Below, piece after piece: positions 35,082 through 43,148 of a stretch of 54,228 nt of DNA. The stretch is taken from positions 1 through 54,228 of the forward strand of contig NZ_JAJLRA010000035.1 in the NCBI RefSeq assembly GCF_020991365.1. The letters run 5' to 3'. Source of the DNA: Streptacidiphilus sp. ASG 303 (GTDB taxonomy: Bacteria; Actinomycetota; Actinomycetes; Streptomycetales; Streptomycetaceae). Below the pieces are notes generated by a model. It was not told where the DNA came from. It did no database searches and saw nothing but the letters and a program-made list of their open reading frames with translations. A program made the translations under genes and the position numbers. The stretch's first letter is position 1, and the number at the start of each line of letters is the position of its first letter.

Positions 35082-35390
35082 CTACTTCTCGTGCGGACGG
35101 AGCGGGTGGTCGCGCAGGGGGCTGCTGCTCGGTGGGACCAGGGCGCGGACCGGCGCGGCCGGCACGGCCTGCACGATCCGGTGGGACGGCCTTGCTGCGG
35201 ACTCGCCGGGCGCGAGGAACACGGCCCTGGTCGAGCCGCCGCCCCGGGACGGGGCCGCCGTCTGCGCCGCGCGCGACCGGCGGAGGTGGCTGGGGATCTG
35301 TCCGGCACGGATGGCGGCGGCGCGCTCGTTCGCCGCCCGCTTCGCGGCCGCCTTGCGCTTCCGCTTTGCTTCACGGGTCTCGTTGGCCAT
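35082..35390 (-). CDS. Small basic protein of unknown function
   Basis: A protein of 102 residues. The N-terminal third is strongly basic and helical (REAKRKRKAAAKRAANERAA), the middle has IRAGQIPSHLRRSRAAQ, and the C-terminal half is proline/serine-rich and likely disordered. It could bind nucleic acid, but no family is recognised. The ATG at 35390 was chosen because the protein sequence looks ordered from there; the ribosome site (AGGGCTCCCACC) is weak. The frame stays open to a GTG at 35492, which is less likely. A copy of the shared island motif lies 110 bp upstream. Confidence 0.6.
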   Translation of the reverse strand: MANETREAKRKRKAAAKRAANERAAAIRAGQIPSHLRRSRAAQTAAPSRGGGSTRAVFLAPGESAARPSHRIVQAVPAAPVRALVPPSSSPLRDHPLRPHEK

Positions 35391-35499
35391 GGTGGGAGCC
35401 CTGCCTGTCGGTCGAGGAGGTCCGGGACTGCCGAGCACCGCGTCCGGGGTGGGCGAGGAACCTCGCCCACCCCGGACGGACACTGACACCATGTCACGC

Positions 35500-35515
35500 G
35501 TTGACTGAGCTCACA
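35500..35515. promoter_or_regulatory. Shared island motif, copy 3 (upstream of the small basic protein gene)
   Basis: GTTGACTGAGCTCACA on the plus strand, 110 bp upstream of the ATG at 35390 and 177 bp beyond the stop of the next gene upstream. It differs from the other copies by one T-to-C change in the right half. Confidence 0.62.
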
Positions 35516-35691
35516 ATGGAAACGTCGAAAGTGGGTAGGTCGACTCCGGATCTGTGGGGTCGCGACGGCCGGCCGGCTGCACGGGAACGGCGGGAACCGC
35601 CCGCCCGATCCGGCAGGCGGGCAGGCGAGCAGCCGGACAGGCAGGACAGCCGCAAGGGCGGGGGGCGCCCCCGCACCCACCGCCGTCGACG

Positions 35692-37167
35692 TCACCGTCC
35701 GGCGCGGTGGCCGGCGGGCTCCGGCAGGCCGAGCGCGGCCAGACGGGCCAGGGCGTGCTCCTCCCACTGCTCGCACAGCTCCGGGGGCAGGGGGACACGC
35801 ACGGTGCGCAGGACCCGGAAGGAGTGCGGGCCGGCCGGGTACAGGAAGTCCAGGCGGGCATGGCCGAGGCGGGCGAGCAGCAGGAGCTGCCCCATGTCGG
35901 AGCGGCTGGACGGCCGGTAGCGGAACGGCAGCCGCAGCAGGCGGGCGGCGGGTTCGCGGCGGGGCGGCCCGACCTCCAGGTCGCCGGGGTCGTCGGCGTC
36001 GAGGGCGAACTCGGTGAGGCCGTCGCGCTGGAAGTCCAGCGCCGCCCGGATCCGCGCCTCGCCGTCCACCACGGTGAACCACCACGGCACCGAGCCGAGC
36101 ACGCCCTTCCAGGTGGGGTCGATCAGGCCGCGACGCTCGGCGGCCGCCTCGCGCAGCCACCCCTCGACCTGCACGCCGGGGCCCCGGGGCGCGGCCTCGC
36201 CCAGGTAGTCGTCCTCGCCGGCCAGCGGCGCCGGGTACGGGTCGGGGAAGGCCGGTCCCCGCTCCTGCATCAGCCGGACGAGGGCCTCCTCGCCGTGGTC
36301 GCGGCCCGTGCGGAGACCGAGAGGGGCGCGTTCCATCGGCGAGAGCAGCCCGACGACGGCCCCGACCACGTCCTTCTGGTAGGTGCGGGCGAGTGCGGCG
36401 GTCCGGTGGAGGAGGTCGGGGCCGAGCCGGGTGCGGCGGTTGCGTTCGCAGAGCTGCCCCGCGGCGACGGCCAGCTCGCTCTCCCCCCACAGCGTGGCGA
36501 GGTGGGGCAGGTCGTTCAGTTCGTCGGGCCAGGCGGCCATGCGGGCGCGCTGGGCGGCGAGGACCTCCGGCGCGGCGACGAGCTGCCGGACGAGCCCGGC
36601 GACGTCCGGGTCGGCGGTGCGCCCGGCGTACTCGGCCAGCGACGCGCACGGCCCGGCGGGGTCCGGCGGGCCGTCGCAGAACCCCTCGAAGCGGGTGCCC
36701 CCCGGGATCCGCCAGCGGTCGGCCAGCTCGCGGACGGTCCGGTTCCAGCCGGTCTCGGCGGTGCGGCGGCGGGCCCACTCGACGAGCAGGGCGTCGTACA
36801 GGCCGGGCAGGCGCCAGGACCAAAGAGCGGGCTTTCCGGCCTCGCGCAGACGGATGAACGCGACACCCAGGGCCTGCCAGAGGTTCCGCTCGTCGTCGGG
36901 GCCGGTGCCCAGGAGGGCGGCGGCGTCGGGAAGGAAGGGCGGCACCGAGCGCGCGGTGGACTCGGCGAGGGCGACCCGGACGAGGACGGCAGCCGCGACG
37001 AGGTCGCGGCCGCCCAGGTCCCGCGGGACGCGGACGGAGAGCTGGGGCGAGATCTCGCCCAGCGTGGCGGCCAGGTCCCGGACCAGCCGGTCGAACCACC
37101 CCGCCCGACGGCGGGCGAACCCCTCCCCCAGGGTCTCGGTCGGTGCGCTTCTGATGCTGTCGTACAC
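35692..37167 (-). CDS. Unknown 491-residue protein of the defence island
   Basis: Codon use is typical and the frame is clearly coding, but I recognise no domain. The sequence is tryptophan-rich in patches (KPALWSWRLPGLYDALLVEW; LGSVPWWFTVVDGEARIRAA) with a helical N-terminal half and a probable beta-rich C-terminal third ending PPELCEQWEEHALARLAALG. There is no signal peptide, membrane segment or obvious catalytic motif. The GTG at 37167 (MYDSIRSAPTETL) has GGGGAG 7–10 nt upstream; a GTG at 37185 is an alternative. It lies between the unknown helical protein gene and the small basic protein gene, on the strand of the DISARM genes, but no shared motif lies upstream. Confidence 0.7.
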   Translation of the reverse strand: MYDSIRSAPTETLGEGFARRRAGWFDRLVRDLAATLGEISPQLSVRVPRDLGGRDLVAAAVLVRVALAESTARSVPPFLPDAAALLGTGPDDERNLWQALGVAFIRLREAGKPALWSWRLPGLYDALLVEWARRRTAETGWNRTVRELADRWRIPGGTRFEGFCDGPPDPAGPCASLAEYAGRTADPDVAGLVRQLVAAPEVLAAQRARMAAWPDELNDLPHLATLWGESELAVAAGQLCERNRRTRLGPDLLHRTAALARTYQKDVVGAVVGLLSPMERAPLGLRTGRDHGEEALVRLMQERGPAFPDPYPAPLAGEDDYLGEAAPRGPGVQVEGWLREAAAERRGLIDPTWKGVLGSVPWWFTVVDGEARIRAALDFQRDGLTEFALDADDPGDLEVGPPRREPAARLLRLPFRYRPSSRSDMGQLLLLARLGHARLDFLYPAGPHSFRVLRTVRVPLPPELCEQWEEHALARLAALGLPEPAGHRAGR

Positions 37168-37363
37168 GGTGCTCTCCCCTGGCACTGGACCGACGACGGG
37201 CGCCGCTCCGCACGACGGATCTGCCGGCGGAGCGGGTGGAGCGTACTGGGTGTGCGGACGACCCGTTCGGAGCCCGCCGCGGTCGAGGGTGCGGACGGGA
37301 CGGAGCCCGGATCCGCCGCCCCGGCGGGCAGCGGTCCGCCGCCGGCGCGTTCACGGCGGCGCC

Positions 37364-38617
37364 TCAGCCCTCGGCGTCGTGCTCCCCGCCGCCCCCGCGC
37401 CGGCGGAGCACCCGCCCGGCGACGCCGTCGGAGAGCCTGCCCGTCACCGACCTGGCCCGGTCGAAGGTCTCGTTGCCGAGGCGCTTGGCCGCGTTGACGC
37501 CCTCCACCCCCGTCTCGAGCACCTTGTCACGGGTCTCCACGGCTGCGTCCACCCACCGGCGCCCGTCCAGGGACTGCCGGCCGCTCTCGATGCCGAGCCG
37601 GCCGTGGAAGTCGACGACGGCGGTCTCGACCTGCCTGCCCGACTGGACGACGGCCGGGGATGCGTTCGGGTGCAGCAGCACCTTCGCGTTGGCCGTGCCG
37701 ACGGCCGCGTCCACCCGGGCCAGCAGGCGCCCGGTGCTCTGCGCGATGAGTTCCCGGCGGTTCTGCCGGGCAGCCCTGAGCGCCAGGCGGTGCTGGTCCA
37801 GCTCGAGCGGGGAGACCTCCAGCACGCGGTCGAGCTCGAGCACTGCGGACGTGTCGTACAGCTGGAAGCAGCGCGCCAGGACGGCCAGCCACTGCCCGGC
37901 GGCGGACTCCACCTCCTTGGACACCTTGACGAGATCGCCGACGGCGGTCCTGCGCTCCATGCTCTCGGCGAGCGCGTCGAGTTGGAGCAGCGCGTAAGCC
38001 TGGGTCCGGGCAATCGTCATCGGCGCGGCCTGCACCCTCGACCATGTGATCTCGGAGACCCGGCCCACCTGCTCCCGGACGATCATGGCCTCGTCGAGGA
38101 CGAGGCCCGCCCCGATCATGTCCGCCAGCACCGCGTCCTTCTGGGCGCGCAGCACGTCCTCGACCTTCTGGTCGATCACGGCGAGGTAGGCGGCGATCTC
38201 CTCCATCCGCTGCTGCGAGGCGAGCTGCGCCATGAGCCCGGCGGCACCGGACAGGATCGCCGGGTTGGCGAGGAACGAGCCGGGGGTCCCCGCGAACTGG
38301 ACGATCTCCTTGATTCTGCCGTTCTTCGCCATCACGACGGCGCGGCTGACGCCGTCGTGCGGGCCCTTCATCAGCTTGTACTTCTTCATGGCCTGCGCGG
38401 ACTGCTCGGTCAGTTTCACCCAGCGACCCGAGTTGGCCGCGATCTCGGAGGCCGCGTGCGCGGCTCCGGACAGGGAGCCCAGCATGGGGCCGAGCCTCGG
38501 CAGCCCGAGGTCCTTCGACGGCAGCTTCTCGGCGGCGAGGAAGCGTTCGACGGCCTCCGGGCGTCCGATGACCGCCAGGCCGTCGTCGTCCTTGAACAGG
38601 TGGATCTGATTGTCCAT
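37364..38617 (-). CDS. Unknown 417-residue helical protein of the defence island
   Basis: Begins MDNQIHLFKDDDGLAVIGRP. The protein is almost entirely alpha-helical by composition. A moderately hydrophobic stretch (GSFLANPAILSGAAGLMAQL, about residues 113–132) precedes long amphipathic helices (IAAYLAVIDQKVEDVLRAQK and onward), and a basic/acidic C-terminal tail ends GEHDAEG. That pattern is seen in some alpha-pore-forming or membrane-associated proteins, but there is no family match that I can name. The ATG at 38617 has AGGAG 6 nt upstream; the preceding GTG (38620) is too close to it. It follows drmMI on the same strand after a 79-bp gap holding a small hairpin. Confidence 0.7.
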   Translation of the reverse strand: MDNQIHLFKDDDGLAVIGRPEAVERFLAAEKLPSKDLGLPRLGPMLGSLSGAAHAASEIAANSGRWVKLTEQSAQAMKKYKLMKGPHDGVSRAVVMAKNGRIKEIVQFAGTPGSFLANPAILSGAAGLMAQLASQQRMEEIAAYLAVIDQKVEDVLRAQKDAVLADMIGAGLVLDEAMIVREQVGRVSEITWSRVQAAPMTIARTQAYALLQLDALAESMERRTAVGDLVKVSKEVESAAGQWLAVLARCFQLYDTSAVLELDRVLEVSPLELDQHRLALRAARQNRRELIAQSTGRLLARVDAAVGTANAKVLLHPNASPAVVQSGRQVETAVVDFHGRLGIESGRQSLDGRRWVDAAVETRDKVLETGVEGVNAAKRLGNETFDRARSVTGRLSDGVAGRVLRRRGGGGEHDAEG

Positions 38618-38655
38618 CACGGGCTCCTGGAGTGGGTCTGCGCAGGGGAGGGCGC

Positions 38656-38676
38656 GGGCGGGCAGTCCACCCGCCC
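38656..38676 (-). terminator. Small hairpin after drmMI
   Basis: Seven-bp GC stem (38656–38662 with 38670–38676) and a 7-nt loop, just beyond the drmMI stop. It could attenuate or end the drmD–drmMI transcript. Confidence 0.45.
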
Positions 38677-38696
38677 ACGCCGGGACGGGACACGGA

Positions 38697-41600
38697 TCAG
38701 AACAGGGCGCCCTCGGGCGGGAACAGACCGTTGTCCTCGAACGAGCCGCTCGACGCCCTGCCGGTCCGGCTCCGGCCGGACAGCCCCTGCGCCTTGCGGC
38801 GCCGCGCCTCCGCGGAGGGCGGGGGCATGTCGGGGTGGATCCTGGGCTTCCTGTGCTTGTCGAGGAAAACCTCGTCCGCGTAGGCCTGGTGGTTCAACTG
38901 GCGCAGCCGATCGATGATCTCGGTCCGGGCAAGCAGACCGATGGTGTAGCGGGGGCCTTGGTCGGTGTCGTGGAACCCGTGGTCCAGCGGCACGGCGACG
39001 TGCGTTGGGTCGGCCGGCGGGGTGGCGCCGGTCGGGTCGAGCAGGTCGTGCCACCCGTACGCGGCGACGGTCGCCCGGTCGATCTCCACGTGGATGGCAC
39101 GGAGCTCGGCGATGTCATCGTCGGTGCAGGAGGCGTCGTGGACCAGGTTGTAGGTGGCGGTGAGGCCGATGTTGCGACGCAGCATCAGCTCCCGGCGGAA
39201 GGTGTCGAGACGGGTACCGGCGGCACGGAGATCCTCGGTGAGCGGCGGGCGGACGAGGGTCTCAAAAACGTCCGTGGGTGTGTAGCGAAGGTCACCCTTG
39301 AGGGTTCCAGCTCGGTCGAGAGCCCACCAGTAATGCGGAGCACTGCTGAGCATGCCGAGCAGCGCAAAGTCATCAGAAGCAAACACACCAAGCATGTGCG
39401 AAAAGACCTGACCGGTCGGCACCATGACCGGCATCACGACCTTGCTCACGAGGGTGATGACGATGCACCGCTCCAACGGCGCGATGGCCTTCACCATGGC
39501 GGGCCGCTTTTCGGCGTAGTGCCACCAATAGTCCCGATAGACCTTGCGATTGTTGATTTCCCGTTCCGGCTTGACCTGGTGGAGAAGCTGCTCGTATGCC
39601 TTCGGGAAATCCTTCGCCCGCCCTTCGGACCAGTCGTGGAAGTTGATGACCCAGCGCTCGCTGCCGTGCACCGGGCTGGTGTTGACGTCCTGGCCGATGA
39701 GATACGGGAACAGCACTTCGCGGTACCGCTCGTCCTCGGCGATCCAGGCACGGGCCTCGGTCTCCGGCAGCGTGAAACCAAGGCCAAGGACAATCGACCC
39801 CTGGAAGGACTTGCCTTCGTTGCCCTCCAGCCGCTCGGCCCAAAAGGCCTCCCGTGTAGTCGGGTTGAGCGACGTGGAGATGCCCCGCGGGACGGGCGTT
39901 CCGCCCAGTACCCGCACGGCACCATCGGCGACCGCCGCCCGGCTCGTCCACACGGCGCAGTACTCCAGCACTGCCGAAGACGACGGCCAGGGAGCGCTCT
40001 TGACCGCACGGCGGATCTCCACACCGCTCCTGGCGAGCTGGTCGAGCCCGACCTCACGGGTGTCCCCCTGAGCCAGGGTGTTGGTGGCGATCAACCCCGT
40101 CTGGCCGCCCCGGTTGAGCATGTCGTGCGCCCGCAGTTCGAAGTAAGCGACGAGGTCGGCGCTCCCCCGCACCCCGTTCGCCACGTGGTCGACCAGGTAC
40201 TCCCGGTACGCCTCGCCCATCGTCCCCGTGAGCTTCTGCCCGCCCAGGAACGGCGGGTTGCCGATGACGGCGTCGAAGCCGCCACGGTCGGTGAAGACCT
40301 CCGGGAACACCAGCGGCCAGTGGACGGGCACGCGCTCCAGGCCGCCCTCCGGCTGCTCGCTGGCGAGCCAGCGGCGGGCGAGGTCGCGGGCTTCATCAAC
40401 CTTGGCCGCATCGTCGGCGAACTCGCCGTCCGGGCCGATGGCCTGGGCCGTGTCGGCGGCCATGGGAAAGAGGTTCCTGACCCGCTCGCCGCCCTCGTAC
40501 CAGGGCTCGCGGCCGGCCGCGCAGGTGGCCAGGGCAGCGCCGACGACGAGGTCGCCGATCAGGCGCAGCCGCTCGGTGTGCTGCTCGACCAGGGCGAGCC
40601 GGTGGCGCTTGTCGGTGAGGGCGGCCAGGCCGTCGCCGTCGATGCCGGTGATGGCGCGGCGCTCCTCGGCGATGGCCGCGACCAGGGCGTCCGTGCCGGC
40701 CATGGCGGCGACGAGGTCGCGCTTCTCCACGTCCAGGTGGACGGCCTTGAGCTGCTCCAGCGAGGTGACGCCCAGCAGGGCGTCGCCCGCGACGAGGCGG
40801 TCGTCGAGGAAGGTGAAGGGGCGGTCCGGGTCCATGGAGACCAGCCACAGGGACAGCTTGGCCATCTCGACGGCCATGGGGTTGATGTCCGCCCCGTACA
40901 GGCAGTGCTCGATGACCTCGCGGCGGGCCTCGATGACGGCGCGGTCGTGCCCGCCGTCCAGCGAGGGAGCGGCGGACGTGCCCGGCCCGTCCGGGGAATC
41001 GCCTGCGCCCTCCGGCCCGTCCGAACCGGCGCCGGAGACCGGGGCACCCCCGTCCTCCTGCGCGCGGGCCTCGATGAGCCGGTCGGCGAGGTAGCGGCAG
41101 GCGGCGACGAGGAACGCACCGGAGCCCATGGCGATGTCGGCGACCTTGAGCGCGAGGATCTCCTCGGGCGACTTCAGCCGCCACGCCCCGCGGTCGGCGG
41201 TCTGCAGCGGGCCGGGCTCGTGGACGAGCGGCTCCAGGGCGTGCTCGACGACCTCCTCGGCGAGGAAGCGGGGCGTGTAGTGGGTGCCGGTGTTGCCGCG
41301 CAGCGAGGACTCGGTGACGTACAGCCCGCCGGGGTTGATGACGACCGGCAGGCCGCGCAGGTCGCGGCGGATGATGCCGTGGAACGGCAGCAGGCGCTCC
41401 GCCGTGTCCCGGTCGCGGCAGGCCGCGTACAGCTGCTTGCCGGCCTCGGTCCGCTCCTCGCCGGACAGCGGGGCGAGGAGCCGCTCCAGCGCGGCGGGGG
41501 TGCCGATGCCGGGCTTGGGCTCCTTGTACGCGTCGGAGATCTTCTTGGCGAGGGTCTTCAGGCTGCCCCTGCTCGCGGCGGCCATGGCCTCCAGATCGTG

Positions 41601-43148
41601 CAGGCGGACCTCGTGCTCCTTGCCCGCAGGCCCGATCAGGCCCACGACGGTGTCCACGGCGCGCTGCCCGTCGTAGGAGAGCAGGCCCTCGTAGACGTAG
41701 CCGATCTGCTCGACGTCCAGGGCGCGGAAGGTGAGGCGGCGGCGCTCGCGGGTCCTCCCCTTGCCGATCTCGACGTACTGCACGGCGCGCAGCATGTGCA
41801 GCACGGTGCGGTCGTCGACCGGCAGCAGCGGGGAGGCGCCCTCCAGCCAGGCGTAGCGCTGCGGGTCGAAGATCGAGCCGTCGTAGGCGGGCAGGTGCAG
41901 CTCGGGGTGGTCCACTCCCCCGTGCACGGCGTGGAAGAGGGCGATGAGGCGGTGCCAGGCGGCGGTGGTGTGCTCCAGGGTGGCCTCGCCCTCGGCCTGG
42001 GCGCGCTCCTCCAGGTCGGCGCAGAGCCGCCCGGCGGAGTACGAGGCGGCGTACACCTCGTTGTCAGCGGGCAGCAGGCCGCGCTCCTCGGCGAAGAGCA
42101 GGAAGACCAGGCGCATCATGACCGCGACGGCGCCGCGGTAGACCTCCTGGGCGGAGACCTGGGCGGCGTGCAGGCCAGGTGCGCCGCGCTCCATGGCGCG
42201 GGCGTCGGCGCGGCCGATGGCGTCGACGAGGAGTTCGACGGCCTGGCGGACCTGGACGCCGAGCGCGTCGGTGACCTCCTCCTGGTTGTCCAGGCTCCTG
42301 CGCAGCAGCGGCAGGAGGGTCTGCTCCTCGGGGACGCCGAAGAACCGGGAGCGGCGCAGCAGGGAGATCATGGCGCGGACGACGTCGCGCTCGGCCTTCT
42401 CGTTCCAGCCGACGGTGTCGAACAGGGCGGTGGTGGTGACGCCGCCGACCGGCGCCCACACCAGGCACCACCAGCGGCCGTCGGTGACCAGGCCGAGCCC
42501 GGTGCGGTGGTGGCGCAGCAGGTGGGCCATCCGGTCGGCGGGGGTGGCGGACCAGGCGGAGCCCCGCAGGCGGGCGGTGGGGGAGGTGCCGGCGGGCAGG
42601 ACCATGCCGAGGAGCGGGATGCGCTTGGCGGCGGCCTCGGGGCCGGCCTCGGCGGCCGGGTCGGCGCCGGGCTCGACGAGGGCGAAGTCGGGGCGCAGCA
42701 CGGTGTCGTGCTCGCGCACCGGGACGGCGAGCAGGTCGAGCAGCGGGTCGGCGGGCGCGGCTGCGTCCGCGGCGCTGTCCCCCGGGCCGTCCGCGCGGCC
42801 GTCGCTGCCGGTGCCGGTGCCGGGGCGCAGGTGCAGGGCGTCGCCCCACTCCAGCAGCTCGCGCAGCACGTAGGCGATCCACTCGTCGCGCCCGGCCGCG
42901 GGGTCGGCCTGCCACAGGGCGTGCTGCAGGCGGAGCCGGCGGCGCTGGGGCTTGTCGACGGCGTCGAGCTGGGGCCAGGTGTCCAGCAGGACGGGGAGGG
43001 TGAGGAAGGGGCCGGAGACCTCGACGAGGTTGAGCCAGTCGAGGTGCTGGCGCCGGCCGTCGGCGGCGTGGGCGACGGCGGCCGCGCGGCCGGCGGTGCG
43101 TCGGCCGCGTCCGGCTGCGGCGGCGGGGCGGGGGGCGATGCTGCTCAT
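38697..43148 (-). CDS. drmMI: DrmMI, DISARM N6-adenine DNA methyltransferase
   Basis: A protein of 1483 residues of the Eco57I/PglX-like class. The SAM-binding motif MGSGAFL has G675–G677, the catalytic NPPF is at 964–967 (FDAVIGNPPFLGG), and NTGTHYTPRFLAEEVVEHAL marks the start of the methyltransferase core. The first 600 residues resemble the N-terminal region of large type IIG/PglX proteins without a visible nuclease motif. The C-terminal 400 residues should hold the target recognition domain. In DISARM it marks host DNA so the DrmABC complex ignores it. The ATG at 43148 overlaps the drmD stop (ATGA). The stretch 39240–40100 is clearly less GC-rich than the rest of the gene. Confidence 0.9.
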   Translation of the reverse strand: MSSIAPRPAAAAGRGRRTAGRAAAVAHAADGRRQHLDWLNLVEVSGPFLTLPVLLDTWPQLDAVDKPQRRRLRLQHALWQADPAAGRDEWIAYVLRELLEWGDALHLRPGTGTGSDGRADGPGDSAADAAAPADPLLDLLAVPVREHDTVLRPDFALVEPGADPAAEAGPEAAAKRIPLLGMVLPAGTSPTARLRGSAWSATPADRMAHLLRHHRTGLGLVTDGRWWCLVWAPVGGVTTTALFDTVGWNEKAERDVVRAMISLLRRSRFFGVPEEQTLLPLLRRSLDNQEEVTDALGVQVRQAVELLVDAIGRADARAMERGAPGLHAAQVSAQEVYRGAVAVMMRLVFLLFAEERGLLPADNEVYAASYSAGRLCADLEERAQAEGEATLEHTTAAWHRLIALFHAVHGGVDHPELHLPAYDGSIFDPQRYAWLEGASPLLPVDDRTVLHMLRAVQYVEIGKGRTRERRRLTFRALDVEQIGYVYEGLLSYDGQRAVDTVVGLIGPAGKEHEVRLHDLEAMAAASRGSLKTLAKKISDAYKEPKPGIGTPAALERLLAPLSGEERTEAGKQLYAACRDRDTAERLLPFHGIIRRDLRGLPVVINPGGLYVTESSLRGNTGTHYTPRFLAEEVVEHALEPLVHEPGPLQTADRGAWRLKSPEEILALKVADIAMGSGAFLVAACRYLADRLIEARAQEDGGAPVSGAGSDGPEGAGDSPDGPGTSAAPSLDGGHDRAVIEARREVIEHCLYGADINPMAVEMAKLSLWLVSMDPDRPFTFLDDRLVAGDALLGVTSLEQLKAVHLDVEKRDLVAAMAGTDALVAAIAEERRAITGIDGDGLAALTDKRHRLALVEQHTERLRLIGDLVVGAALATCAAGREPWYEGGERVRNLFPMAADTAQAIGPDGEFADDAAKVDEARDLARRWLASEQPEGGLERVPVHWPLVFPEVFTDRGGFDAVIGNPPFLGGQKLTGTMGEAYREYLVDHVANGVRGSADLVAYFELRAHDMLNRGGQTGLIATNTLAQGDTREVGLDQLARSGVEIRRAVKSAPWPSSSAVLEYCAVWTSRAAVADGAVRVLGGTPVPRGISTSLNPTTREAFWAERLEGNEGKSFQGSIVLGLGFTLPETEARAWIAEDERYREVLFPYLIGQDVNTSPVHGSERWVINFHDWSEGRAKDFPKAYEQLLHQVKPEREINNRKVYRDYWWHYAEKRPAMVKAIAPLERCIVITLVSKVVMPVMVPTGQVFSHMLGVFASDDFALLGMLSSAPHYWWALDRAGTLKGDLRYTPTDVFETLVRPPLTEDLRAAGTRLDTFRRELMLRRNIGLTATYNLVHDASCTDDDIAELRAIHVEIDRATVAAYGWHDLLDPTGATPPADPTHVAVPLDHGFHDTDQGPRYTIGLLARTEIIDRLRQLNHQAYADEVFLDKHRKPRIHPDMPPPSAEARRRKAQGLSGRSRTGRASSGSFEDNGLFPPEGALF

